From the IMG/VR virus record IMGVR_UViG_3300044730_000313, positions 1 to 64,000 of that record: a stretch of 64,000 nt of DNA; one strand, written 5' to 3'. A model generated the notes under the pieces. The model was not told where the DNA came from, searched no databases, and saw only the letters and a program-made list of their open reading frames with translations. Made by a program: the position numbers and the translations under genes. Below are positions 46,401-53,424 of this stretch, piece by piece; within the stretch, counting starts at the first letter, position 1; every line of letters starts with the position of its first letter. Source of the stretch: a virus.

Positions 46401-47321
46401 CCACTTAGCACCACTTGTCACCTTAGCTCCTTGGGCAGCATAGGCCAATCCTTGTAGTGTAATTAGTTGATTAGGGTTGGCACCAGCCAGTCTAGCTGCA
46501 TTAAGGGCATCATCTATTTTAGATGTACCTGTAGCAAGTTTGCTAAGGTAGACAGAAGTTTTACCAAGAGCACTGGTTACACCAGCTCCAAGTCTAGCAA
46601 GCTGAGCTCCTATCACTGGAAGTGTTGCAGCTCCTCCAGTGGCTGCTGTAATAGCAAGATCTGTTACAATAGCATTACCAATTGCACCCACTCCAAAGAA
46701 TAAGTTCTTGATTACACCATCTCCCCAGAAGTTTGCAGAACCTCTCGTGAATGGTATAACACCAGCCATTGGATTCTCACGTTCATACTTATCAATATAG
46801 TTTGGAAGAAGATCCTCAAATTGTCTTAGGTTCTCACTGATGTCTTTTTCCCATCCGTATTGTTTGGAAACCTCATCATATGATCCTTTTCTAATTGCAT
46901 CTATTCCATGAGGAATGCTAGCAAAACCTTGCAAGAAGGTTCCGCCCATTGTTCCAAGTCCTTTTACAACACCATTTGTAAGTTTATCAAGAGGACCTTG
47001 GTTCTGTGCATGTAAATCCTCCAGATCAATACCTCTGTCATACACATTGTATCGTCTGGAAGCATCGTTCAGTTCTGATTGAAAAACAAATTGACTAGGA
47101 GATCCAAATCCAAAGTCACGCTTTGGAATACTAGATAGCTGTTTAATCTCTTCTAAAGATATCCCACCTCTTGCAGGATTAGGATCAGCATACCCACCAA
47201 ATTTAGATGGACCTGGTATGTTAATATCCGAAGAGTAGGGAGAACTTAAATAGGAATTTATCCTAGGAAGATTTCCAGGTTGACGGAGATCACGCAATAA
47301 TTCTTCATCAAAAAGAGGCAT
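34449..47321 (-). CDS. Giant virion RNA polymerase-like protein (crAss-like)
   Basis: This 4290-residue protein has GFRIPTQSLSSIDSFKVVGF, then FLPQYMGD and AGSDFDIDKLNTYL, where Asp3342, Asp3344 and Asp3346 form a DxDxD signature like NADFDGD of multisubunit and QDE-1-type RNA polymerases. Crass-like phages package giant RNA polymerases of this type for early transcription after ejection. The N-terminal half has hydrophobic stretches at about 210-280 (NLFFGVGAIGNAIVTDLAIT), possibly for membrane passage. At 1975-1979 is HEIFE, a degenerate zincin-like HExxH in a region resembling phage polyvalent domains. No other catalytic motif was located. It is cotranscribed with the 785- and 2072-residue genes. 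Confidence 0.85.
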   Translation of the reverse strand: MPLFDEELLRDLRQPGNLPRINSYLSSPYSSDINIPGPSKFGGYADPNPARGGISLEEIKQLSSIPKRDFGFGSPSQFVFQSELNDASRRYNVYDRGIDLEDLHAQNQGPLDKLTNGVVKGLGTMGGTFLQGFASIPHGIDAIRKGSYDEVSKQYGWEKDISENLRQFEDLLPNYIDKYERENPMAGVIPFTRGSANFWGDGVIKNLFFGVGAIGNAIVTDLAITAATGGAATLPVIGAQLARLGAGVTSALGKTSVYLSKLATGTSKIDDALNAARLAGANPNQLITLQGLAYAAQGAKVTSGAKWGLGLFNSARTEAAIEAADGEHTITEALINDYKAKNNGESPGGADLEEIKQTAADARNVRFGINMALLTVSNAVQYGSLLRAFTAPAAARAAARGIAVGPGGVRLAEGSLDVFERQVAKTATGKVWDYVKPTLKNVLTEGVYEEGGQFAAEKGTFDYYTRKYKNLKDEGNLDNWRTTNEVMAATIEGLSEQFTSSEGLKNMVIGGISSVIMGGMSNRVQRAMGVPTDNERLQSAVNLLNRYGITGMLQDQYSDTLNAKGIAQEMQDAVDSGNVFKYKNLKHDMFFNLVNSRSRNGMHDVTVEQLKMLKDLNEAEFTKTFGMDFSETNKKTVSSYVDSLIEKANEMNSTITSINESFRNPFVSYDDPKTEEEAIENFKHDTVNEWKTNLAYYSTVASDVDGRLKNIEQDLVAINPLLNNNTASSLTNRTGLKELSSIYEQKAKMLGETITEFTSPADKKSIRNQIKTLRTLSERINLALNNNNLDLKTFGTLLNFELSGQQSIEDQQVPSDKIEQIYKLGADINGLLQHKKDAQASVDALSTEGGFNKFFEQAEKMSEEQEAAVEEQEVKEEEEAVEEKPLEFVNKAGLKEIPQTDREYQLDGLKLAKVTKIADDRYEVVSPLGESTFYGNKEDADQAAEDMNENIQDLQKVKVLAINEDGTIKVEDLAGNIQNIKPTQMAGYERIQTAQEKLIEKKEELTRQQDEIEKNSGGVTTIDSSQEFGEREPAKREVSILFTGGITESETYNDPAKSAPHVIRSRRFLNNVKNNKNRANVKAILVTPNQEAGLGLTGLAALSYKVDTTKMTEAELKEFNATIRKPDTGFIAQVFVVQKGNKLFFADEAGNPMNEVGTQVDLNKVVFQTMPTPELNDSKGNPRYRAGQEAEAKAYSEAWAKYREQLMGAPATAFTIYDFRISRGIPIVNDVPLLDENGSPVRNAEGKPILTFERNHVGEVLVPEDKVGNKGLILISITGEIIHNGLPVNVLRGTPVLQYGDTLQVLNNRAFNKAEAKTIFRLLSELSKGFALNSNLEESYVNFLQNVLHWKQGKSPSKNQVYINPDTMELRIAGKDIPLSEVADREAEIMEELQKTFSNVNNKTIFSDYAFTEYFIDQNDQIASREWPSYNSYLLSASYPDGSKRSVKETPLFTSVSKPTASIPYSYMQKYAVLEGLELDVQYTAPAQQAAAQGVPTVDGYVLDGKTTGIYSLRKEFGDVEFTASVEPNGSVTVELVDSQLTKDTLARIAKNKDLINNQIVPQLKELGIYDPVRDVEKTDEEIAGDYVSLVAATSLGQKLKEKPAAAPVAPTAAPVSNTDLSNIESFETSKGSVYTVLPDGKVERFKTAANEKHEPAELIVFVKFDNSDQEEDFLSAQNRQGGMKLYVIDAEGNIYNKNSEVAGKNVKLAIIKDDKVLAAIDASTEPKIGYNTFDQRRFEKDGEKYRSTHLGNDVTKINYKSPAAPVSDKKAEIEERKKQDLAKLDTLKKEIGDAFSGHSSTNDLLQAIGKFFVNNFGWKFEGNRGYSIYVSKERNRTELDINGLEVNLPEGSTVGIMGGSHYARFTPQEIIEAKYDAELAALEGAKPGQPYNNKGTTGPSTDFRVIAKGEKKEDKIDNLDLAEFRKWHAANVPGIPFEILENIIRRNPDITAWGVFENGVAKFYRSATRGTEYHEIFEGIWKGFLSPGERQDLLNEFKGQSGTFRDRASGRDIEYAAATDKEAKERIADDFADFRLGKLPARSLKELMLRFFRSIMNFFKNFNAKPTLKQQLFEAIDMGKFKESVLPDTVKNEAAEYKEIEGLSEQQAQKFVEDMTARVAGLVFLKAKKFLYSPQKLTGKQIFGEVEEMYLREGETPGWTGVNKRTKLGDARWNALVQRTKEKLRTMGVNFDIEDRPSLNNEETNKNDYAPEPFTVDVKKSSSFDVKFTLATLFKAKAMDQSNSLTLEMPEAQIDPEVLGYKLLNFSTAFATLLERLSNTSGVNNTMDKLIELAANDSDYVRMFTRLGGKKDKSVPYGNFKAEDWRFFINFIQTFTRQRPDAMVQRVAGGQTFTTSANIQTAARQQVDTWVTNMKVLARTDKGAVFYNAKTETYKASVDKIKEMTIESPKKMIEFLNQIGVTFDMDTYKKLKTYGGDKSQKSQFANAVKDIRAFLQKANDLVSISGQTLGITTQLNTLGRLYVNANNPNQDITYFGIERKRMQAYIDNNTSSVFENEFNESATLDELLEKRPELKDIFSTNSQILKKGGLYFDKEGNRIREIKVMTIQGVDDSDAGDSKSISKLGLGEGLSLEINQNLNGNYYILIPADSSTEWMMNVGNQVSYQEFVDGKAWNKIYKIYKGYLMDDIALARDFKNRGKLKNVKERAKELRFFNDILRPKTLNELNSMIADKSVSMDEITKYVNENQESINQDVAAFIDGIATKTMNLLRSNSQISYVEGGVFWESLDNGFARENKIDKNKPIIEDVAKQILLFRTANYTISNIEYHKMLFGDPLQFSTEDGKFDETKRIKSFLSPRKTTFDMAEFDNFLNDNMNEVAGIMLQPGDPGYYNHKAYTRTVTLVDPKIASVLANTIPAYVGIKEADAASWLMDNTFREIKLKNGQWSDEAENFHQWQMAYTRKKLAAKGKYTYRSPELKAYDEKLTSTPSPKYTLEVLKPIVSGVKYNANNINLVLDKFSQMPIYYSMVEGKSLEKFYIQMLEQGYGYAIVESGRKVGAEGLHNLYNPNGTFNEEVFNNFVDVPWKAYGIQVENIYDEGKEQTRGSQPTKLVSIDLFANGQVFAATGQRAEYIKELYKRNVRDLDRMHVNAYNRLLKKLGIIDNGQGFTLEDKQALSELLVYEMFRRELSENAKDTVRLNEEDEFNIPFEASPSYVQIRNIIYSMINKAILSPSMGGKPLVQAPVTMWENAEKGRSLVQKTDEGWKKISREAYEALDDSKKKKVRMTSDTLKFYTKDQPYMEVLLPHWFKDKLAAKKFKTEEELLNYINNSPDGAKILRGIGFRIPTQSLSSIDSFKVVGFLPQYMGDTVIVPTELVTKAGSDFDIDKLNTYLRNVYVDATGNLRLVKYKGSEEATKEFFTKVYEDTIQTEIDRIEKFEEFRDKLYDVLFKMEGLQDYSSESITAVLDEQEIDFFRNHKNLFKEIVKQAADANVDASEYVAQQVENLADKKTKLTKKILNDKLKTEFVEDMYKRSLENEYYDSFEELLTLPENRQRLLSPVGDGGLKEIALEIEDLTNDREADVKNKILDPNYMATLRHAFLTAKRWVGIGAVNITNQSLSQKVTVIMDPERIKDSPAFDQKFLGDGTLLLPHNKVTINGKEYISMSGVMDADNKLYISDGLSGYITSFVDVAKDPYIMKIIRSDKAVGTFMLMQRIGVPIRTAALFMNQPIIKQYLELVEGTGSRGLFRAANMKNIRNRFPVKDKDQQTVEVAKTIDTEALAENIREFANNGKLSTLKKNAEQQLIFDQFLRLAMMAKYNFSFTQAINFDTTKFKSSDALGRKIMKSDIAKETNIFTSPEEVLNNSHIGLQKRILDMSDDAVGSIFVLDQDRFRGITDKILDQYKRKEYMSEDDYARTANKIRASFLDYIIQTKTGLNAAIKPLLIDANTSVATRLAEAKTLYANELPILRQLEVRFNRDNGIHTVMLMANVKDAASENMYIGMMRELRNNPKTNQLYKDLITLSILQGTYQTGVSIKNIIPIEDYSAIVAPVIGGLQVTEDMDAFADGMFQRNNWDDNNVFYPVREVFFKTTADRPTFSDIAGEEVYEYYSPVFPNNEALKIKSSDRKILYLDENYDNEAINSGDYVKIRRIVANKNGGELVDVLKGVGVSGKAYAFMKKAGNPILTQVLGYQKVTYPDGTPVTIGVKNYKNEIENKYVYKLINLYGEGAFGSEYYTDFKPSVVDNNTLRIKNEIPNADIIAALSQNIKVDDIVQQSPTPTTATKITTPSGKLKLKDGKEYLISDINADLLEKIGYKPKEIGKLLKSIC

Positions 47322-47324
47322 GTC

Positions 47325-49682
47325 TTAGTTGTTTTTCTGATTAAAAGCCTGTACAGTTCTAGGACCGATTTGTTGTAGAACGGTGCCTAAAACATCCTCA
47401 TTAACATAGTCAGAAAGTTCTCCTTTCTTCCAGTTACCATTTTGCAAACTGTACATTATCACCTTGAATCTATCAAAGGGTCCACCGTTATTATCTTTAG
47501 ATCCTTCTATATCAATCCTTGTTGTAACATCAAAACCTGTTCCTACAAGACCTGGGATTTCAAATCCAAACATTCTAGCTCCTGCAGGGTTTCTATCTCC
47601 AAAGGAATTTGTTGTTTTTGTATCTGATTGAAGAACTTCTCTTTTTATCTCACCAATAGGGTTGGTGTAAGAAAACCTAGGGAAGTGCATCATCATCTCT
47701 TGGGCAGATAAAGGAAGTACTTGTTTTGTTACTGTTTTCTTAGACCCTTCACCACTAACAACATTTACAGTGAGCACTCCAGAACCGTCAGCATTCTTTT
47801 GTAATACAGGTACAGTTTTCTTAACATCCTCTGCTGCTACTGTTAAAGCGGCCTCGCTAGCTGTAGCATCTGTTCCCAAAGTTCCCAATCTCAACTGTTG
47901 AAGTTTATTAGATAGTATATTCCTAAGCGCTTTTTCTGTGGCTTTTCCTTCTGGGTTTAAGCCAGCATACTGACCACCACGTTGTACAGCAAGTCTTTGT
48001 GCAATATAGTCAGCCTCAAAATTCACTTGTTTTTCTGCAGCTTCAGCAGCACTAAGAGGTCCAAGTTTTTCAACTTCTCTTTGAGCCCAAGTTGTAGCTG
48101 AGTTTCCAAGATTACTTATGTTATCGTATTGACTTTCAATGTTTTTTCTAGCTTTGATGTAGTTGAGAGCGTCACTGTTTTTAAGCTGTGTTGGGTTTGC
48201 TAGATAGTCCATGTATAATACATCTAAGGCATCCTTCCTAGCATTACCTTTTAAGTTGGGGAATATTCTAGCTCCATAATCATTATTTAATGATCCAACA
48301 CCTAAGAGCATTTGTTGCCTAGCGTCTGTCTTAATCTCATCAGATGTAAACCTAACATCTTTAGGATCTAAAGGAAGCGGATAGGTTGCAGGATTATCTT
48401 TCTCTGCCTCATCTAAAAGCTCTTGTTTCTTTTCAGTGAGTTCAACAGCCCATTTTTGTTCTGCAAGATTTTGTGCTCTTTGTGCAAGACCTAGTCTTGC
48501 TTGTTGCATACTAGCACTAAACTCAAACTTCTTCTTATCAAAAAGGGCTCTCCAAATAGGATTGCTTACAATTTGTTCCTCACGATTAACTATCTGTAAG
48601 TCTTGAGATAGGTTGGTAAGGGTTTTCTCTGTATACACTTTATACTTATAGTCATTTAGGTCTGCTACATTTTCTATTGCTGTAGCACCCTGTGTATACA
48701 TCTTTTCAAATGACCCATCTGTTAGCTTAGCATTTCCCGTTGCTATGGCAGCCTCGTATTGTGCCACTTGATCAGCAGTGAGCTTGTCATTCTTTTCAAG
48801 CTCAACAGACATGTCTACAACATTGTCATGAAGCAGTTTCTTCTGACTGCTAACAGTGGTATACAAATCATTTATAAGGCTTTGTTTTGTAACACCCTTA
48901 TAATGATATCTTGCATCAATCATTAGTTGACGCTTGTCATTCTCTGTAAGGCTGCTCATGAAGTTGTTCAAAATCCTCTGGGCTGTAATGCCAGAGGTTT
49001 TGATACGTTGCATGGTTAGATCAAGTTCTTTCTGTCCACCACCAGATGGGTCAGTGGAAGCACTTATCACTCTACCTTGAGCATCCTTCTTGAAGAATAA
49101 GACATTACCTTTATCATCTGTCTTCCAGGGAATATCGGCAGAACTCTTTTCCTCTTTAAGCTTTTCATAAACCTTTCTTAACTTCTCATCCATGTTTGTA
49201 TAGGAAACATACTCACCTGTAAATAGGCTATTAACGTTCCCATCATTCAACCAACTGTTTTTCTGTTCTAGATAATAGTCTTCGTTTTGAACAGATGACT
49301 TACCTTCTTGTTTAGCCTTGTCTAGGATAGCATCTTGATTCTTAATCCTTTGTGTAGAAAGTACAGCGTTCTGGATGGTGGGGTCCTTGATAATTTGGTT
49401 CACCATTCCACCAACAGAGTTGACTAATTGGAAGTTAGAGAAGTCCCCAGCAGCTACAGTTTTGAGGTTGTTTCCAAGCTCATTGAGTTTAGACTGCAAA
49501 TACATCTTATGTAGGGGCTTAGAAATATCCAGTCCAGCAACAGTATCTATCTGAGACTGAATCTTTTGGATGCCCTCATCATAGCGCTTCTGTTTCTCCA
49601 TGCCCACCTGCACCATTGCCTCTACGGGCAATTGTTGCACATACGGGTTAAACTGGGGTATTATATCGGTAAATGAAGCCAT
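47325..49682 (-). CDS. Conserved crAss-like virion protein, 785 aa, probably packaged
   Basis: The 785-residue protein begins MASFTDIIPQFNPYVQQLPV and continues with a largely helical body (EKQKRYDEGIQKIQSQIDTV, SKLNELGNNLKTVAAGDFSN), which feels familiar from structural/cargo proteins of crAss-like phages. The C-terminal 150 residues or so are beta-rich (GVLTVNVVSGEGSKKTVTKQ) and include PAGARMFGFEIPGLVGTG. It has no enzyme motif. It has its own promoter 16 bases upstream and heads the unit containing the giant polymerase-like protein, so co-packaging is a reasonable inference. Confidence 0.68.
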   Translation of the reverse strand: MASFTDIIPQFNPYVQQLPVEAMVQVGMEKQKRYDEGIQKIQSQIDTVAGLDISKPLHKMYLQSKLNELGNNLKTVAAGDFSNFQLVNSVGGMVNQIIKDPTIQNAVLSTQRIKNQDAILDKAKQEGKSSVQNEDYYLEQKNSWLNDGNVNSLFTGEYVSYTNMDEKLRKVYEKLKEEKSSADIPWKTDDKGNVLFFKKDAQGRVISASTDPSGGGQKELDLTMQRIKTSGITAQRILNNFMSSLTENDKRQLMIDARYHYKGVTKQSLINDLYTTVSSQKKLLHDNVVDMSVELEKNDKLTADQVAQYEAAIATGNAKLTDGSFEKMYTQGATAIENVADLNDYKYKVYTEKTLTNLSQDLQIVNREEQIVSNPIWRALFDKKKFEFSASMQQARLGLAQRAQNLAEQKWAVELTEKKQELLDEAEKDNPATYPLPLDPKDVRFTSDEIKTDARQQMLLGVGSLNNDYGARIFPNLKGNARKDALDVLYMDYLANPTQLKNSDALNYIKARKNIESQYDNISNLGNSATTWAQREVEKLGPLSAAEAAEKQVNFEADYIAQRLAVQRGGQYAGLNPEGKATEKALRNILSNKLQQLRLGTLGTDATASEAALTVAAEDVKKTVPVLQKNADGSGVLTVNVVSGEGSKKTVTKQVLPLSAQEMMMHFPRFSYTNPIGEIKREVLQSDTKTTNSFGDRNPAGARMFGFEIPGLVGTGFDVTTRIDIEGSKDNNGGPFDRFKVIMYSLQNGNWKKGELSDYVNEDVLGTVLQQIGPRTVQAFNQKNN

Positions 49683-49697
49683 GACACATTAAGTTAG

Positions 49698-49729
49698 CAA
49701 ATGTAATATGAATAATTATAATTTCCAAG
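49698..49729 (-). promoter_or_regulatory. Promoter of the polymerase-like giant protein unit
   Basis: On the minus strand CTTG at 49729-49726 (three of four TTTG), a 20-base spacer and TACATTTG at 49705-49698, an exact TAnnTTTG box, precede the ATG at 49682 by about 16 bases. The spacer length equals that of the other promoters. Bases 49730-49769 hold two GCTATAAC copies but no gene. Confidence 0.55.
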
Positions 49730-49769
49730 AGCTATAACGAGTTTTGGTAAATCGCTATAACTGAATCAG

Positions 49770-52700
49770 TTAGAGATTTTTGAAAGCTTTGACCACTGAG
49801 CTATTTAGGCTCTTCTTTTTGCTCACACTTATTCCTTTTCTCCCACCTCTTTTGTATTGTTCTTCTATCTCCTCCGCTGTAAACATTTGATCATCAAGCT
49901 CTTGTTCAGTGATTGGGGCAGGGGCTTGAACTGCAGGTGCTGAAGGAGCTGCTGCTGGAACTTTTCCTTGTGAAACAATTGGAGGTGTGGCAGTAGTACC
50001 AGGAGCCATTACTTGGTACTGCTTTCCATCAGGACCAACATACACTGTAGGTATCTGAGGTTGGAAAGGAGCGTTCATATTGATGGTTCTGAAGCGTGGG
50101 TCATAGCGGAAGTTGTACAGATTCTCGTATGTGGCTAACTTCCTGTTTTCCAATTGGTTACGCATGAACTTATCTCCAATAGAACTCAAGGCAGACTGTG
50201 TAATAGCTTTAGTCTTAGACTTGGCAGTTTCTTGTCTTACGTACTGTCTGTCTAGTATTTCTAGGTTTTTCAGACCGAACTCATTCAAGAGGTTTCTATT
50301 CTCTCTGTATACAGCATCCTTCATAGCCTGATTAGCTCTGAACTGCTCACCTAGCACCTTTTGGTTAGCTGCATACTTTTGAGCGTTTAGCATAGACTGA
50401 GCAGCAGGGTTATATCCCAGCATCCTTTGTTGTGATCTGAAGGCAGCTTCGTTCTCATTCAAAATATCCTGATAGGATATATCATAAGGAACAGACAGCT
50501 GAGGTTGGAGTGTTTGAGCCTGTACAGGTTCTAACTGGTTATTAGCCAAGGCATACATCTCACCAATCAATTGTCTTGGATCAAGTTCTTCTGTATCTGT
50601 AGGTCTAACGTAAGGAAGCACCTGACCGATTATATCCAATAAGGGATTTCTCTTATAAGGAGTGATGGGAATGACAGATGGACGTGCGGTTGTTTTATCA
50701 TCTGTAGTGGTAGCAGTGGTCTTCTTCTCAACATTAAGCTCACCTGAAGCAATACTAGTTGGAGTTTTCTTTGGTAGAGCAGCAATGTATTGTTCAGTGC
50801 GAGGACCAAAGAACATATCTAAGTTGGTGTCAAGAATCTCATCTGTTGAAAGCTTCTTTAGGTCATCTAAAGAATTGATACCCTTTGCTTTAGCTCTTGC
50901 TGTTACAGTGCCAGCATCCAAGATTATTTTCTTAGCAATGTCAGGGAAATACGCATGGTATCTCTTTTGAAGCTCTAATATATATGGATTTTTCTTTCCT
51001 GGATTCTGAGCATTTGCTGCTTTAGCTTTTTCATACAGCTCCATTATTTGTCTCACCTTTGCCTCTTCAGTGGTGGCAATTGGATAGTCTGATGCATCAG
51101 CTACATCTGCAGCAATAGTATTTACAACAGGTGCTGCAGCAGCTCTTGTAGACAATGGAACTACCGCTGGAGTTATCACTTCTTCTTCTGTATCAGGAAA
51201 ATCTATAGGTGCTGCAACAGGAGCGAACGGAACAGTAGCTTTTGCAGGAGCTGCTGCAGGAGCTGTTTGTTGCATTTGTTGAGCTGTTGCTTTTGGAAGC
51301 GATGGTACTGACATAGGAATTCCTAAAGGACCAGTTGCTCCTGAGGGAAGCATCATCTTCATTGCGGGAGCCACTTGTCGTGCAGTTCTTGAAACTCCAA
51401 GAACAGGTGACAATATAGGTCCAAATAATCCTCCAAATTGAGCGTTTTGTTTTATAGCCTTCTTGTCCATCTTCACTTTACCTCTAGCCAAATCATCAGC
51501 AACCAATCCCATTTCTTCAGCTGTATCATTGATGGCATTCTGCAAGGATGCAGCAGTCATCTTCTTATCTGCAAGCTCTTTGAGTTTTTGATTAGCTCCT
51601 AACATAGTGTATTGCAAGGAGTTGAGTGTCATTTTATCTATAGGCGTGCTCACCTCAAAGTCTTCTAACATCTGCGTTGCTTTATCAAGCTTTTTGTTCT
51701 GCTTGTTCTCTTTCTTAGATAGATCAGCCACATAGGTTTTGAACTTCTTACCCTTAGCCTCTTCTCCAAGCATTGGAATATAAGACTTAGGTATCTTGAG
51801 ATTACCAAACACTACAAGGTTAGAATCACCACTTGTGCCATCTTGTAGCTTTACAGCAGGTTCACCTCTTTCCACCTCTACAGGGTTCTCACCATAGGTG
51901 ATACCAATACCAGTGTTTCCTCTTCCATCAGACTCATCGTGGGATTGACCTCTGAACATGATAGTTTCACCACCATCTGGTAGATAGGGATTCTGAGACA
52001 TTGTTTCTGCATATCCACCCCAGTGTGTCTGGAGCTCTCCACCCATTTGCATAGCTGGTCTTTCTGTAGACATAGCTCGTGCACTAGGAGGAGTGTAGGC
52101 TTTCAGGTGACCACCAGCTCTGAGCATATCTGCATCATGAGGAGGCTTTAGAAGGTCTTTTACATTGTGCCCTCCAAAGGATACAATCTTCTGTGGTTGC
52201 CATGTATGACTTACCCATTTGTATGGAGATGTCATTCCACCATCTTCCATGTTAGCACCAAACTGTTGCTGAACACCTATTCCAAAGTTTTGTCCTACAA
52301 TTTTGTTTATGTTTTGTCTAGACAAATCTTGTTGATTCTCAATCTTTTTCTCTTGTAGTCTATCAATTGCAGACCCTATGAACCTAGTTGCAAAACCGAT
52401 GGGTCCACCAAACAAACTACCAACACTACCAAGCACCTCACTATATCCACCAGTTGTACCTCCTCCAGCAATGTTAGCAAGTTGTTGACCTTGTGAACTT
52501 CCCAAAGCATCCATAAATGCTCCACCACCAGCAGCCTTATGCAGCTTACCACCATGATAGAATTGCTTGTAACGCTCACTATCATTCAAGGGTTCATATC
52601 CAAGATTGTCATAAAGTGTACCAGGAGCATAGGTGTTCATGATTTCTCCACCCCCTACAGATGCTCCAAACTCAGCAAGCACATTTGTACCTACGCCATA

Positions 52701-53423
52701 AGATGGGAACATTTGTTCTGGTTGAAATGCCATATCTTCTGGTCTAAGATATTGTCTTCTAGGCTCTTGTACAGGTCTACTAGCAGCAGCCTGACCCATT
52801 ACATCCGTTAAAGCAGTTTGCTGTTTTGCTGCTCTATATGCTTCTCTTTGAGCCTTAATGTTTTGAATACCACCAATCACCTGACCAATAACAGGGATAC
52901 CTTTTGCTAAGTTAGGCTTCTTTTTAGGGGACGGCATAGCTGGAACATTATAATCAGTTCCCCAGTTAAACTGTTGTTGCTGAAGGTTTTGTGCACTAGG
53001 TGTAAGTTGAGGGCCAGTAGGACCTAGTCCAGGAATCTCATTTCCTACCTGAGATTTTGCAACTTTCTTTCCTTTCTTGGCACCAGCCATTTCTGCAAAC
53101 TGTGCCACCTGGCCCATGTCCATTCCACCACCTTGACCACCACCACTCTGAGCTATTTGAGCTGCAGCTTGTTGAATAGCTTCCATTTTAGCACGGTCAG
53201 CACTGGTCATACCTGTAAACTGGTAATCAAGCTCATCATACATACCACGAACATCAGCAGGCTGATACATAGTGGAGGGTGCTTCACTGGTCATATACGT
53301 ACCTATCTGAGCCTTCTTAAGCTCTTTACCATGCTTGGCCATGAATGCTTCTTCTGTAGGAAACTTCTTGTAGAATTCCTTTTCAGACTTAACACCAGCG
53401 ATCTTTAGAATGTTCTTTTTCAT
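49770..53423 (-). CDS. Large Gly/Ala/Gln-rich virion or cargo protein, 1217 aa
   Basis: The 1217-residue protein is low-complexity in many places and lacks enzyme motifs. Near residue 39 is ELKKAQIGT, and further on VAKSQVGNEI and KQNAQFGGLF, copies of the KK(A/Y)QxG-like box seen in the small basic proteins. A hydrophobic segment at about 330-360 (GSVGSLFGGPIGFATRFIGS) could cross a membrane. YHGGKLHKAAGGGAF and similar Gly-rich turns resemble internal proteins of crAss-like phages. The Pro/Ala/Thr-rich middle suggests flexible linkers. It is probably a virion-internal (cargo) protein, inferred only from composition and neighbourhood. Confidence 0.62.
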   Translation of the reverse strand: MKKNILKIAGVKSEKEFYKKFPTEEAFMAKHGKELKKAQIGTYMTSEAPSTMYQPADVRGMYDELDYQFTGMTSADRAKMEAIQQAAAQIAQSGGGQGGGMDMGQVAQFAEMAGAKKGKKVAKSQVGNEIPGLGPTGPQLTPSAQNLQQQQFNWGTDYNVPAMPSPKKKPNLAKGIPVIGQVIGGIQNIKAQREAYRAAKQQTALTDVMGQAAASRPVQEPRRQYLRPEDMAFQPEQMFPSYGVGTNVLAEFGASVGGGEIMNTYAPGTLYDNLGYEPLNDSERYKQFYHGGKLHKAAGGGAFMDALGSSQGQQLANIAGGGTTGGYSEVLGSVGSLFGGPIGFATRFIGSAIDRLQEKKIENQQDLSRQNINKIVGQNFGIGVQQQFGANMEDGGMTSPYKWVSHTWQPQKIVSFGGHNVKDLLKPPHDADMLRAGGHLKAYTPPSARAMSTERPAMQMGGELQTHWGGYAETMSQNPYLPDGGETIMFRGQSHDESDGRGNTGIGITYGENPVEVERGEPAVKLQDGTSGDSNLVVFGNLKIPKSYIPMLGEEAKGKKFKTYVADLSKKENKQNKKLDKATQMLEDFEVSTPIDKMTLNSLQYTMLGANQKLKELADKKMTAASLQNAINDTAEEMGLVADDLARGKVKMDKKAIKQNAQFGGLFGPILSPVLGVSRTARQVAPAMKMMLPSGATGPLGIPMSVPSLPKATAQQMQQTAPAAAPAKATVPFAPVAAPIDFPDTEEEVITPAVVPLSTRAAAAPVVNTIAADVADASDYPIATTEEAKVRQIMELYEKAKAANAQNPGKKNPYILELQKRYHAYFPDIAKKIILDAGTVTARAKAKGINSLDDLKKLSTDEILDTNLDMFFGPRTEQYIAALPKKTPTSIASGELNVEKKTTATTTDDKTTARPSVIPITPYKRNPLLDIIGQVLPYVRPTDTEELDPRQLIGEMYALANNQLEPVQAQTLQPQLSVPYDISYQDILNENEAAFRSQQRMLGYNPAAQSMLNAQKYAANQKVLGEQFRANQAMKDAVYRENRNLLNEFGLKNLEILDRQYVRQETAKSKTKAITQSALSSIGDKFMRNQLENRKLATYENLYNFRYDPRFRTINMNAPFQPQIPTVYVGPDGKQYQVMAPGTTATPPIVSQGKVPAAAPSAPAVQAPAPITEQELDDQMFTAEEIEEQYKRGGRKGISVSKKKSLNSSVVKAFKNL

Positions 53424-53424
53424 G

